DNA of 64,000 nucleotides from CAWJLE01 sp963843645 (lineage in GTDB: Bacteria > Chloroflexota > Anaerolineae > DAOTYC01), in contig CAWJLE010000005.1 in assembly GCA_963843645.1 (NCBI GenBank), positions 868,001 through 932,000 on the forward strand, written 5' to 3'. This document shows positions 1 to 8,424 of this stretch, one piece after another. Positions within the stretch are counted from its first letter, which is position 1, and each line of letters starts with the position of its first letter. The translations under genes were made by a program, and so were the position numbers. Below the pieces are notes generated by a model. It was not told the DNA's origin. It saw nothing but the letters and a program-made list of their open reading frames with translations, and did no database searches.

Positions 1-263
1 CCATGATCCCGTTCGTCTTGAAGCTCGGGGCCGGCGCCGAGTCACGTGCGCCACTGGCCGCGACGGTCATGGGCGGCGTGATCTCGTCCACGCTGTTGAC
101 CCTGGTCCTCGTGCCGACGATGTACACCTACCTCGACAGCCTGGAGGTGTTCGTTCGGCGCCGGGTTCTGCACGTTCCTCTCCTCTGGGCCGAAGAGCCC
201 GCGCCGGGCGGTGATACTGGTGACGATCTGCAGCCTGCCTACAGCCCCAGCGCCGCGAAATAG
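1..263 (+). CDS. RND efflux permease, C-terminal end (partial)
   Basis: This is the last part of a resistance-nodulation-division inner-membrane efflux permease (CusA/AcrB superfamily); the gene begins upstream of the window and its codons are in phase from base 3. The visible residues contain the conserved end of the family: a Glu-Ser-Arg-Ala-Pro-Leu-Ala stretch, then a Gly-Gly-Val-Ile-Ser-Ser-Thr turn and a final hydrophobic helix (LTLVLVPTMYTYL). A charged cytoplasmic tail follows. RND pumps export metals or drugs using the proton gradient, usually with a periplasmic adaptor. Which substrate this one handles cannot be told from the fragment. A strong hairpin follows the stop codon. Confidence 0.85.
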   Translation, partial: MIPFVLKLGAGAESRAPLAATVMGGVISSTLLTLVLVPTMYTYLDSLEVFVRRRVLHVPLLWAEEPAPGGDTGDDLQPAYSPSAAK

Positions 264-314
264 CGTGAGGGGCGGTGATTCGGCAGGCTCGACCGTGGCC
301 GCATCGGGCAAACG

Positions 315-343
315 AAGGGCTGGGGACCGAGTCCCCAGCCCTT
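315..343. terminator. Hairpin terminator between convergent genes
   Basis: A perfect 12-bp inverted repeat (arms 315-326 and 332-343) with a 5-base loop lies between the stop of the RND permease on the plus strand and the stop of the cytochrome peroxidase on the minus strand. It is followed by a short CTT run on the plus strand. It probably terminates the permease transcript and may work in both directions. Confidence 0.6.
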
Positions 344-368
344 CTTAGTCGTGTGTGTACAGGGTGGT

Positions 369-1547
369 CTACGGCTTCCAACCATCGGAGAGAGTTCCCA
401 GGAAGGCGACTACAGCATTCTCCTCCTCCGGGGTCAGGTTGAGGTTGCCTATCTCTTCTTTGTTCACCGTCGCTGCGTATTCAGGCTCGGGCCAGTTCGA
501 GCCGGGTACGTCTCGCGTATTGTAGAAATGGACGACATCCTGCAGCGACTTGAAGTACCCGTTGTGGGTGTAAGCCTTCACGTACGATGGTGACGGGCGC
601 AGGTCCACGTTGCGCAGAGTGGGGACCTTGAATTTGCCCATCTCCGCCTGATAGGTTGTCTCGGGGTAGTCGGCGCTCTTCAAGTAGCCGCCCAGGCCGG
701 GGTCAACCCAGTTGGCGCCGTCCGGATTGACTGTCGTCTCCTTGTAGAACGGGTTGTCCGGGTTCTTGGGGACCCCGAGGTTGTCATACGTGTAGTCGGT
801 GAAGACCGGTGCGCCCTTCGAGTCCGGACGGCTGATGTGGCAATTGCTGCAGCCGGCCTTGCCCTCGAACAGTGTGAGCCCCAGCATCTCTTGTTGCGAC
901 AGCTGCGTCTGTTCGTTCAAGTAGGCGTCATACTTCGAAGTGAACGCGCTGACTTCTTTGGACCTCTCGTACTCGGCGATGGAGCGGGCGATCAACTCGT
1001 AAGTGTGCGTAACGTTTCTGGTGCAGTCCAGGGAGGGAGCACCCCATACGTCGTTGAACAACACGACGTAGGAAGAGGCTTTGACCTTGTTGCAGATGTC
1101 CGCGGCGCTGGCCATGTTCTGCTCCAGAGGGTTGAGAAAGGGGCCCTGGGCCTGTTCAGCGAGGGGATCCCCCAGCGTCTTTCCGGTGGCCCGGCCGTCC
1201 CAGAACATGCCTCCGACGAACTGCGGCGTGTCAGACAGCACGGGGCTGTAGCCGTAAGCCGCCGATGGAGGCTTGCGGTTCCCGAAGCGTCCCATCGTGG
1301 CGCCTTCGTATACAGCGCCGGCCTTGTTGAGGGCTTCGCTGGGCCCGGTGTATCCAACCGCGGGTCCATGACAGGCTGCGCAGGCCTGCCCCGGTGGATT
1401 CGAGAGGTTCGAGTCCAAGAATAAACTCTTCCCCAGCTGCTCCTTGGGGGACAGCACTGGGCCCTGCGCCGAAGCGACGGCCACAACGCCGATCACGAGC
1501 AGCGCCGCACAAAGCAGTCCAAAGGCCAACGACTTGTTCCGAAGCAT
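369..1547 (-). CDS. Di-haem cytochrome c peroxidase (MauG/CcpA family)
   Basis: A secreted di-haem c-type cytochrome of 392 residues. The first 28 or so residues form a signal peptide (short basic start, hydrophobic core, Ala-Ser-Ala-Gln end). Two CxxCH haem-binding motifs are visible: CAACH near residue 56 and CSNCH near residue 233, the spacing usual for bacterial cytochrome c peroxidases and MauG-like enzymes. Those enzymes reduce hydrogen peroxide or oxidise protein side chains outside the membrane. The start at 1547 was chosen over an upstream in-frame ATG because it follows an AAAGGGGAACGG ribosome site and begins the signal peptide. A sigma70-like promoter lies at 1834-1806. Peroxide detoxification is the likeliest role; no maturation partner is adjacent. 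Confidence 0.88.
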   Translation of the reverse strand: MLRNKSLAFGLLCAALLVIGVVAVASAQGPVLSPKEQLGKSLFLDSNLSNPPGQACAACHGPAVGYTGPSEALNKAGAVYEGATMGRFGNRKPPSAAYGYSPVLSDTPQFVGGMFWDGRATGKTLGDPLAEQAQGPFLNPLEQNMASAADICNKVKASSYVVLFNDVWGAPSLDCTRNVTHTYELIARSIAEYERSKEVSAFTSKYDAYLNEQTQLSQQEMLGLTLFEGKAGCSNCHISRPDSKGAPVFTDYTYDNLGVPKNPDNPFYKETTVNPDGANWVDPGLGGYLKSADYPETTYQAEMGKFKVPTLRNVDLRPSPSYVKAYTHNGYFKSLQDVVHFYNTRDVPGSNWPEPEYAATVNKEEIGNLNLTPEEENAVVAFLGTLSDGWKP

Positions 1548-1805
1548 GTTCCGTTCCCCTTTCTTTGTCGCATGAGAGATCTGAGAGACCGATGAGCCCG
1601 CGCCTGCCGGGCCGCGAGCGGGCACATAACGAGACCGACCAAGCGCCGAGGAGTTGTTGGGCCAGAATCACGGTACAACGCTTTGGAGCCTTAGGAAATG
1701 TAGATACTGGGACTGCAAGAATTACGACGAAGTAAGCAGATACAACGCCGACAACGGGCCTGCGGCTGAGGCTGTGAGACGCAGAGTAAATCACCAACTT
1801 TAAGA

Positions 1806-1834
1806 ATTATATCACATCTCATGCGTCATTTCAA
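1806..1834 (-). promoter_or_regulatory. Sigma70-type promoter for the cytochrome peroxidase
   Basis: On the minus strand TTGAAA (1834-1829) and TATAAT (1811-1806) are separated by exactly 17 bases. This would start transcription near 1799 and give a leader of about 250 bases before the ATG at 1547. The stretch 1548-1969 otherwise holds no gene I can support; it is AT-rich between about 1795 and 1930 and carries two divergent promoters. Confidence 0.6.
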
Positions 1835-1868
1835 GTCTTCATAGTCTCGAATTGAGACGGCTGCAATT

Positions 1869-1897
1869 TTGACCTGTGGGCGGCTCGTGCATATCAT
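1869..1897 (+). promoter_or_regulatory. Sigma70-type promoter upstream of the small membrane protein and Avs genes
   Basis: TTGACC (1869-1874) and TATCAT (1892-1897) are 17 bases apart on the plus strand. Transcription from here would cover the small membrane protein at 1970 and could continue into the nuclease-NTPase gene at 2453, since I see no better promoter or terminator between them. Confidence 0.5.
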
Positions 1898-1969
1898 TGT
1901 GCCGCAGGAGCAAAAACGATCCACATTATCGAGGAGAAGAACTATGGTTTCGGCAGAAAGGAGCTTGAC

Positions 1970-2308
1970 GTGAGCGACGTCACGAAGATCATCCTCGGTT
2001 TACTTGGTCCCATCGCGTTGCTGGCGCTCGTCGCGCATGTCCTACAGAAGCGAGCAAGGACCAAGGGGCCTCTCTTCACTGCCCCGCCCTCTCGCTCCGG
2101 ACGGGTTATTGCATTCCTACTGGCGATCGTGTTTACCTTACCGACCCTGTTTGAGATCGCCACCTTCCAAACGCACCTCCACGTCGTCTTTCCGATCCTG
2201 GCTGTCGTATTGGCGGCTTACGCACTGGGCGCAGACAAATTGCTGCGGTCGATTCAGGAGGTGACCGATGTGGAGAGCCACACGAATGAGCACAGCGATC
2301 AGGAGTAG
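1970..2308 (+). CDS. Small three-helix membrane protein, unknown function
   Basis: A 112-residue protein starting at GTG, with an AAAGGAG ribosome site six bases upstream. Three hydrophobic segments are visible: about residues 6-25 (LGLLGPIALLALVAHVL), 45-62 and 68-88. A short acidic, hydrophilic tail ends the protein. I do not recognise the family. Its stop lies 144 bases before the start of the Avs-like nuclease-NTPase and the two may share the promoter at 1869. A membrane partner for a defence protein is therefore possible, but that rests on position alone. Confidence 0.6.
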   Translation: MSDVTKIILGLLGPIALLALVAHVLQKRARTKGPLFTAPPSRSGRVIAFLLAIVFTLPTLFEIATFQTHLHVVFPILAVVLAAYALGADKLLRSIQEVTDVESHTNEHSDQE

Positions 2309-2452
2309 GGTTGGAAAGGGAGCAGACTGGACGGTGCCTGACTGCTGGTAGTCGGTGGAGAAGTGTGTGTTGAGAAGGCTGTAGCTGATCTACAATCTCT
2401 TCGAGAGGCTAACGGTTCCATTCATCTGCGTGCAGAGAATAGGAGTGAGCGC

Positions 2453-4453
2453 ATGTCGGGGATATCCAGCGCAACCCCGGCCTATCGCGGCTATCGACGC
2501 CAGGCACTGTATGCACTTCATATGATACTCAACACAACAGAGGATGCAGATCTGGTCTTCCAACCGGAAGGACAAGAAGATCTCGCAATCCTGGACTTCA
2601 CTGGCAATCTCCTCGAAGTCATTCAGGTGAAGTCATACACGGATAGCTTGGTACTTTCTGACTTCAAGCCTGACAAGAAGGATTCGTTCTTCTACAGGAT
2701 GGCCAGGCTTCTCGAGTCCACGCCAGAACTCAAGATAACTATCGTAAGCTATGGCGAAATCGGACCTCAACTGAGTCGCGCCTTGGAGTGTGACGGAACA
2801 GAAAGACGACAAATCGCCAAGAAGCTTGCCGACTCTGGCTTCATATCCGAGCCGACGGCCCAGAGCCTTCTCCGCAGAATTCGAGCCCAACTCGCTGAGG
2901 AGGAGACACTCCAGCAAGAAATACGCAGGCAACTGGGCAAAAGTTTGCTGGGTGTCGATCCAGACGCAGCGCTTGAGCTACTGCACTACTGGCTGTACAT
3001 CTGCTCCGAGGGCAAACGTCGGATTACTCGCCAGGATGTGATCGACCGCATGAACAGCGTAGGAGAATTCCTCTCTCAACGCGCTGCACACCTGAAAGAA
3101 TGGGGGGCCACCATCCTCCCAATCAAAGACCAACCCATCGATGACCAGATGCGGCACGATTTGGCAGATGAATTCTATCAAGGCATATCTGCCAATTATG
3201 ACCACATTCTGGCTAACCTGGATGTGGTTCGTCATGACCGTTTGGACGAGATAGCCGAGAAATTCCGGGAAGCCAGAATTGTAATCATTCACGGCGCTTC
3301 AGGTCAAGGGAAGACCACCCTGGCCTACCGCTTCCTTCGCGATTCCTTCCCAAACCAGTGGCGCTTTCGTGTTAGGCTGATAGAAAGCCGCCAGCACGCC
3401 TTAAGCCTCGTGGCCGCACTGAGCGGGCATGCGGATGCGATGAACATGCCGATTGCTGTGTATTTGGATGTATCCGCGAGCGACAGGGACTGGCCCGATT
3501 TTGCGAGAGAGTTGTCGACTCACCGTAACATACGCCTGCTGGTCACCGTCCGAGAGGAAGACCTGCAACGAGCCTCCCTGTCTGGCGCCGCGATGCGCTT
3601 TGCTGAAGTAGAACTGGCCTTCACCGAAACTGAAGCCCGTGACATATACCAATCTCTTGTAGAGAAGCGTGTACCCGCAGAATTCCCTGGTTTTGAAGAG
3701 GCCTGGCGAAGGTTTGGCAGCGAAGGACCACTGATGGAGTTTGTGTATCTGGTCACTCAAGGCGACAGCCTTCGTGCGAGATTGGCCGAACAAGTAGTCC
3801 GCCTCGAAGAGGATGTTCGCCTGGGCAGGCTCAAGCCGGAAGAGCTACAACTGCTTCGGCTTGTCGCAGTGGCTTCAGCCTACGAAGCACGCCTGAAGGT
3901 GACACCCCTCGTCGACTCTCTGCGGTTGGAGTTGCCCAAACGGACTCTCCAACTATTCGAAAAAGAGTACTTGCTTCGGATGAGCCCAGATGGCTCTCTC
4001 GTATTTGGTTTACATCCGATTCGATCGGCGCTCTTGGCCGACTGCCTCAGTGATCCCACTCTCACGCCATGGTCAGCGAGCGCACAGGCATGCCTTCCGC
4101 TCATCTGCGAGTCTGATTTCGAGATTTTCCTCCTCTACGCTTTCTCCAGACGACCTGACGACACAGAATCTCTATGGCAGGCTTTGGCTCTCCTTCAGCC
4201 GAGTTCCTGGGTAGCGATTGCTGGCATCACTCGCGCTTTGATCTGGCTGGGGATACGCGAGTATGTTCACGTCAACCATCAATTGATCGTGGAGGCGTTC
4301 GAGGAGTCGCGCACAGGCCGGATACTAATGCTCGACTACGAGATCAATCACAGAGGCCCGGTACGTCGGACTGACGAAGAACGTGTGTTTGGGCGTGCAG
4401 GAGACTGGCTAACGCGGCGCACCAAGACACCGTCGCCGCCGCGGACGAGATAG
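2453..4453 (+). CDS. Avs-like STAND NTPase with N-terminal Cap4/DUF4297-type nuclease (N-terminal half)
   Basis: A 666-residue reading frame beginning at an ATG preceded by TAGGAGTGAG (an upstream GTG at 2363 is less likely). Residues about 10-110 match the Cap4/DUF4297 restriction-endonuclease-like fold: a GYRRQALYAL helix, then acidic EGQEDLAIL and the EVIQVKSY strand whose Glu/Asp, Gln and Lys form the nuclease centre. A helical linker follows, then a Walker A P-loop GASGQGKTT at about residue 281 and a Walker B-like VYLDVSASD near 336. A winged-helix-like region follows. This architecture is that of antiviral STAND (Avs) proteins, which sense a phage protein and then cut DNA. The last 20 or so residues before the stop turn Arg/Pro-rich, as if out of frame. 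GC content looks lower than in the flanking genes, suggesting acquisition by transfer. Confidence 0.75.
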   Translation: MSGISSATPAYRGYRRQALYALHMILNTTEDADLVFQPEGQEDLAILDFTGNLLEVIQVKSYTDSLVLSDFKPDKKDSFFYRMARLLESTPELKITIVSYGEIGPQLSRALECDGTERRQIAKKLADSGFISEPTAQSLLRRIRAQLAEEETLQQEIRRQLGKSLLGVDPDAALELLHYWLYICSEGKRRITRQDVIDRMNSVGEFLSQRAAHLKEWGATILPIKDQPIDDQMRHDLADEFYQGISANYDHILANLDVVRHDRLDEIAEKFREARIVIIHGASGQGKTTLAYRFLRDSFPNQWRFRVRLIESRQHALSLVAALSGHADAMNMPIAVYLDVSASDRDWPDFARELSTHRNIRLLVTVREEDLQRASLSGAAMRFAEVELAFTETEARDIYQSLVEKRVPAEFPGFEEAWRRFGSEGPLMEFVYLVTQGDSLRARLAEQVVRLEEDVRLGRLKPEELQLLRLVAVASAYEARLKVTPLVDSLRLELPKRTLQLFEKEYLLRMSPDGSLVFGLHPIRSALLADCLSDPTLTPWSASAQACLPLICESDFEIFLLYAFSRRPDDTESLWQALALLQPSSWVAIAGITRALIWLGIREYVHVNHQLIVEAFEESRTGRILMLDYEINHRGPVRRTDEERVFGRAGDWLTRRTKTPSPPRTR

Positions 4454-4466
4454 CGAATGGTCAGGT

Positions 4467-6584
4467 TTGGCCGAAGGCCTTTTCTGGATCGGTCGCCTCG
4501 GCGTCCAATGGCCACTCGACCAATGGTTAAGCGACACACCTTTCGATGTTGCAGTTGACACGCTTCCAATCGACTTGCTAGCAGATCTGCTTCTTGGCAT
4601 GTCAGTGGGATACCCCGAGCACTTCGTGGCGTGGATGGCGATCAATCGGGCACGCGTTGTCACTAGGTTCCGGCAAGCGACGCGGGCTGTTATGATTGAG
4701 GACGATGGACACAAGATTACTGCCCACTTTCTCGTTGAAGCCGATCCACAGCTCAACTCGCAATCGCCCTTTGACGAACGAATTCGCGGGGCAAAGAACC
4801 GCCTTCACGAAGAGGCTCTCGCACGAATAGAATTGATGCGAAGGTTGTTCCCAGATCGAGAGTCCTACGCCTGCCAAGGCTATGGGCACAAGTGGTGCCC
4901 ATCGGAGCTCTGTGATGACAGCACTCGGAAGATCGGAATAGCCCGTCATCATCTGCCGCCCATCTGGTTCGCCTCTGTCGTTTCCACGTATCGCGGCTTG
5001 GAGGAACAAGAGTTTCGACCAAGAAATTGGCATGAGTACGCCCAAGCCGTGATGGAATTGAGGATATCCATTACTTTGATTCTGCGACGGCTGGTTGATG
5101 GCCTTGAGCGTTACTTCTTGAGTCGAAAGCTCGTTCAATTGATCGGCAATGTGGTTGACATGGATACCTGGGATGACTGCGCCCATCGACTGGAACACTG
5201 GCCGCTTCTTCCCGCATGTGCGGTCGACGAATGGGGGCTGCTCGACGAACTTTCAAAGGAAGTGGTTCAAGGGCAAAAAGCTCTGATCAGAAAGCAGGAA
5301 TTGGCAATTCAATTGTACCAAGCATTTCTTGACACGTTTCAGGGCTTCACGTTTGATCTTGGGACCTTCTTGCGGCAATCGGTTGACGTGATGAAGTTGA
5401 ATCCAGTGTTGGGACGAACCGTGAAGGACGCAGCCACTCGTGCAATGGAGTTGGCGAAAGCTGAGCAGGCGGGCACAAGGGAGAAGACATTTGGTTTATC
5501 CACACTCAAACTCGCAGCAACAGTCAAGGCATTATCTCAGTTGCAGTCCGAGTTTCGCCATCTGGTAGGCCAGTTTGTTGCTACCGAGGAGCTTAATCGG
5601 TTGGAGCGCCAAGAAGAAAAGCTATATCAGCGTGCGTGGGATCTCTGGTACTTATTCGAAACACATCCAGAGTACAACGCCCAGAATAAGCGCGAGCTTG
5701 GCGTACAGGTGTTCAACATGCTTTGCGAACTGCGGCTGGCGTTCAATAGAGAGTGCCGAAAGTACTCCAACGCAAATGTGAAGCTTGAACGCATCTCAGA
5801 GTCGCTTATGTGGGAACAAGAGCCCGCATTGTGGGTGACAATCGATGGGCAAGATGCTGTCATGACCTATAACGCTGTGGAGAAGGTGGTCATTGCACTG
5901 CGTGAAGCCATCCGGAAGATGCCTGACATTTCACTCCGACGATACGTCCTAGACTTTCATTGGCCTTCTGCTGTCGTTATACCTCTGGTTAGAGGCAAAT
6001 CACTATTCGGAACGGCTTGGCGATGGGACCTTCCCACACTTCTGACTGGCGACGAGCTCAAGTGGTGGCAATTCTGGGAGTACCCAGTGCCTTCTGAGGC
6101 AATGGCAGCGTTGAGGATCGCCACGTGGGAGCACCCTGGTTTCGAACCAGCGCGGAAACTTCTTGGTAACACTCAAGTTCTGTCGCTGATCGCAGCGCAC
6201 ATGGGCGACTTCGACAACCTGCCTGCGTTGGACGATGACGGAGTGGCTCAAATGCAGGATTACCTGCATCGAGTGGCCGGACAAGCCAGCGAAGTCTTTC
6301 AGGCGGTGCTAGACGCAGAGAGTGATATGTGCAGGATATTCAATTCGCTCTCGACGGACAGGAGAGAAAGCCGCTCTCACTTAGTTACTGCGATGAAAGC
6401 ACTGATTGAGTTACATGCAATTGTCTTGCCATCAGATCAGTTTAGCGACAAGATCGCCATGGGCACATCAGAGGTTGCCAAATGGGCGGAGCGTCTGAAG
6501 AAGGCGCGCGAGATTGCCTTCTTCGTATATCTGTCTTGGGCCTCTGACGTCATTGACACGATAGGAGAAGAGTTGAAACCGTAG
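4467..6584 (+). CDS. Avs-like protein, C-terminal helical half (probable continuation of the preceding gene)
   Basis: A 705-residue frame starting at TTG 13 bases after the previous stop, without a clear ribosome site. It has no catalytic motif I recognise and is rich in amphipathic helices with many Trp, Leu and Glu residues, plus a small Cys/His patch (HKWCPSELC). This is the composition expected of the repeat-type sensor half of an Avs/STAND protein. Between the two frames a third frame reads sensibly for about 20 codons (4411-4473). A single protein of about 1,375 residues broken by two indels therefore explains the data best. A separate second subunit is the alternative. Base composition matches the preceding gene and not the GC-rich neighbours. 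Confidence 0.6.
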   Translation: MAEGLFWIGRLGVQWPLDQWLSDTPFDVAVDTLPIDLLADLLLGMSVGYPEHFVAWMAINRARVVTRFRQATRAVMIEDDGHKITAHFLVEADPQLNSQSPFDERIRGAKNRLHEEALARIELMRRLFPDRESYACQGYGHKWCPSELCDDSTRKIGIARHHLPPIWFASVVSTYRGLEEQEFRPRNWHEYAQAVMELRISITLILRRLVDGLERYFLSRKLVQLIGNVVDMDTWDDCAHRLEHWPLLPACAVDEWGLLDELSKEVVQGQKALIRKQELAIQLYQAFLDTFQGFTFDLGTFLRQSVDVMKLNPVLGRTVKDAATRAMELAKAEQAGTREKTFGLSTLKLAATVKALSQLQSEFRHLVGQFVATEELNRLERQEEKLYQRAWDLWYLFETHPEYNAQNKRELGVQVFNMLCELRLAFNRECRKYSNANVKLERISESLMWEQEPALWVTIDGQDAVMTYNAVEKVVIALREAIRKMPDISLRRYVLDFHWPSAVVIPLVRGKSLFGTAWRWDLPTLLTGDELKWWQFWEYPVPSEAMAALRIATWEHPGFEPARKLLGNTQVLSLIAAHMGDFDNLPALDDDGVAQMQDYLHRVAGQASEVFQAVLDAESDMCRIFNSLSTDRRESRSHLVTAMKALIELHAIVLPSDQFSDKIAMGTSEVAKWAERLKKAREIAFFVYLSWASDVIDTIGEELKP

Positions 6585-6810
6585 GATGAGTGCGAGTGCA
6601 CCGGGCGGGGCGCACACCTCTCAGGGTGGCTGACATCAGGTTGACTTCCATGAGGCTCGTGATGAAGGCCCGGGAAACCGTCGCCGGCCCTTCTCGATGC
6701 AGCAAGATGCTCTGTTGCTTAGACTATCTTCATCGCGTCATGCTTCACAGAGGGACCGAATTCGTGGTCAGGTGCCGCAGGAATACGCTCGGCTCGTCGG
6801 CCTGCCCGGA

Positions 6811-8047
6811 CTACACCGCTCGCTTCGTGGCAGGCATCCAGGCCGCCATCAGCGCCGCCGCAACCAACGCCAGCGCGCCGCCAAAGAGAAACGGCGCTGC
6901 CGGATCCACGTTCTGCCACAGCGCCCCGGCAATTATCGATGCCGCCAGGGCGCTAACGCTCACCAATGCATTATAGGTCCCATAGGCCGTGCCACGCACG
7001 TCCGCCGGCACCAAGTCAGCTACCAGCGCCGACGCCGTCCCGTAGGTCATGCCATAGTAGACCCCGTACACCGCATAGAGAACCCACACCTGCCAGCCCG
7101 TACGAACCAGGCCAAAGCCTGTGTAGATGACGGCGTAGATCAGCCAGCCGCCGACGACCAGGCGACGACGGCCGATGCGATCCGAGAGCGAGCCGGCCGG
7201 GGTCGAGACCAGGGTGTAGACCAGGTTGAACGTAATCAGCATACCCAGGATGCCGATGATATTCAACCCTCGCTCCTGCGCGCGCAAGGTGAGAAAAGCA
7301 TCTGACGAGTTGCCGAGAGTAAAGACGGAGACGATGACCATAAAAACCACGAACGGCTTGCCGAGGGACTTAAAGGCAAACTTGGGCGCCGGTCGCTGCT
7401 TCGTCACTGGCACGTCCTGGCTGCCCAGCGCCAGTGATAGCACCGCCAGCGCCGCTGGGATCAGGCTGACCAGGACGATGATGCGAAAAGAACGTTCACC
7501 CAGGTTGGCATCGCTACGCTGGACCCACCAGATGATCCCCAGCGCGATTATCAGCCCCAGCATCGCTCCGCCGGTATCCGCTGCCCGGTGAAACCCAAAG
7601 GCCAACCCTCGCTGCTCCGGCCTGACCAGAATCGGCCACGAGGGCGTCGCGCGGCGCCGTGCGCACGCCTTTGCCCACGCGATCGGCCCACCGCGCCCCG
7701 GCGACCATGCCCCAGGTGCTGGCGAAGTAGAAAAATGGCTTGCTCAACGCCGAGATGGCGTAGCCCAGCACGGCCAGCCATTTTCGCTCGCGCGCCTTGT
7801 CCGAGAGCCAGCCGGAGAAAAGCTTGAAGAAACTGGCGGTCCAGTCTGCGCCGCCTTCGATGACGCCGATGATTTCCGCACGCACCCCCAGCACTTCGGC
7901 CAGGAACAGTGGCAGAAGATTGAGGACCATTTCGCTGGAAATGTCCATGAAGAAGCTCGTCAAGCTGACCGCCCACACGTTGCGCGGCAATCCTCGCACG
8001 CCCGACCTGATGTCCTGCATTTCGGTTTCCGACGTCGAGCCCGCCAT
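6811..8047 (-). CDS. MFS transporter (one frameshift)
   Basis: A major facilitator superfamily transporter of about 412 residues. The N-terminal half (8047 to about 7635) has the first helices and the conserved loop between helices 2 and 3 (GWLSDKARERKW). The C-terminal half (about 7635 to 6811) has the matching loop between helices 8 and 9 (GSLSDRIGRRRL) and the last helices. The two halves lie in different frames and join around a Pro-Glu-Gln-Arg-Gly stretch, so one base has been gained or lost near 7630. The start follows a GGGAGG ribosome site. Substrate unknown. The related subfamily is often annotated as drug or sugar efflux, which I cannot confirm. Confidence 0.8.
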
Positions 8048-8424
8048 CGTTTCCTCCCAGGATGACCTTTCGAATCCTTGCCTTGCCGCTCACGTGGTCC
8101 TGATGCCTCACGTCGACAATGCCCGAGCGCAGAAGTGGCTCCGCAGCAGGATCGTCGTGACAGTGATGGTAACGGGCCAGTGAAGCGAATTCGCTGGCGT
8201 CGCTTCAAAGACCGCCAACGAATTCATTGGCTCGTGCTCGTCGAAACTCTTGCTTGTGTTCGTATTCGTACCGGTGGTTCAGCAATTGCTGCGACGATCC
8301 TGCCAGTCTTCCACCGGACTGCTGCGGAGGGCGCCCCTCAATCTGCTCGTTGCGTTCCGCCGTCCGGACCATGCTCGGCATCGCCTGTGGGCGATAGTCG
8401 CGCCAAATCAACTCCGGATTAAAC
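8048..8424. other. Gap between GrpE-like gene and MFS gene; possible frameshifted tail
   Basis: No independent gene is supported. On the minus strand a frame from about 8443 to 8205 reads as plausible protein (NPELIWRDYRPQAM and an Arg/Glu-rich end). It overlaps the end of the GrpE-like gene one frame away. It could be the true C-terminus of that protein after a lost base, or chance coding. Confidence 0.35.

Noticed and set aside
6590..6976. Plus-strand open frame after the Avs-like gene
   Set aside because: It runs antisense into the end of the MFS gene, has no ribosome site or motif and looks like a shadow. The gap 6585-6810 holds nothing I can support.
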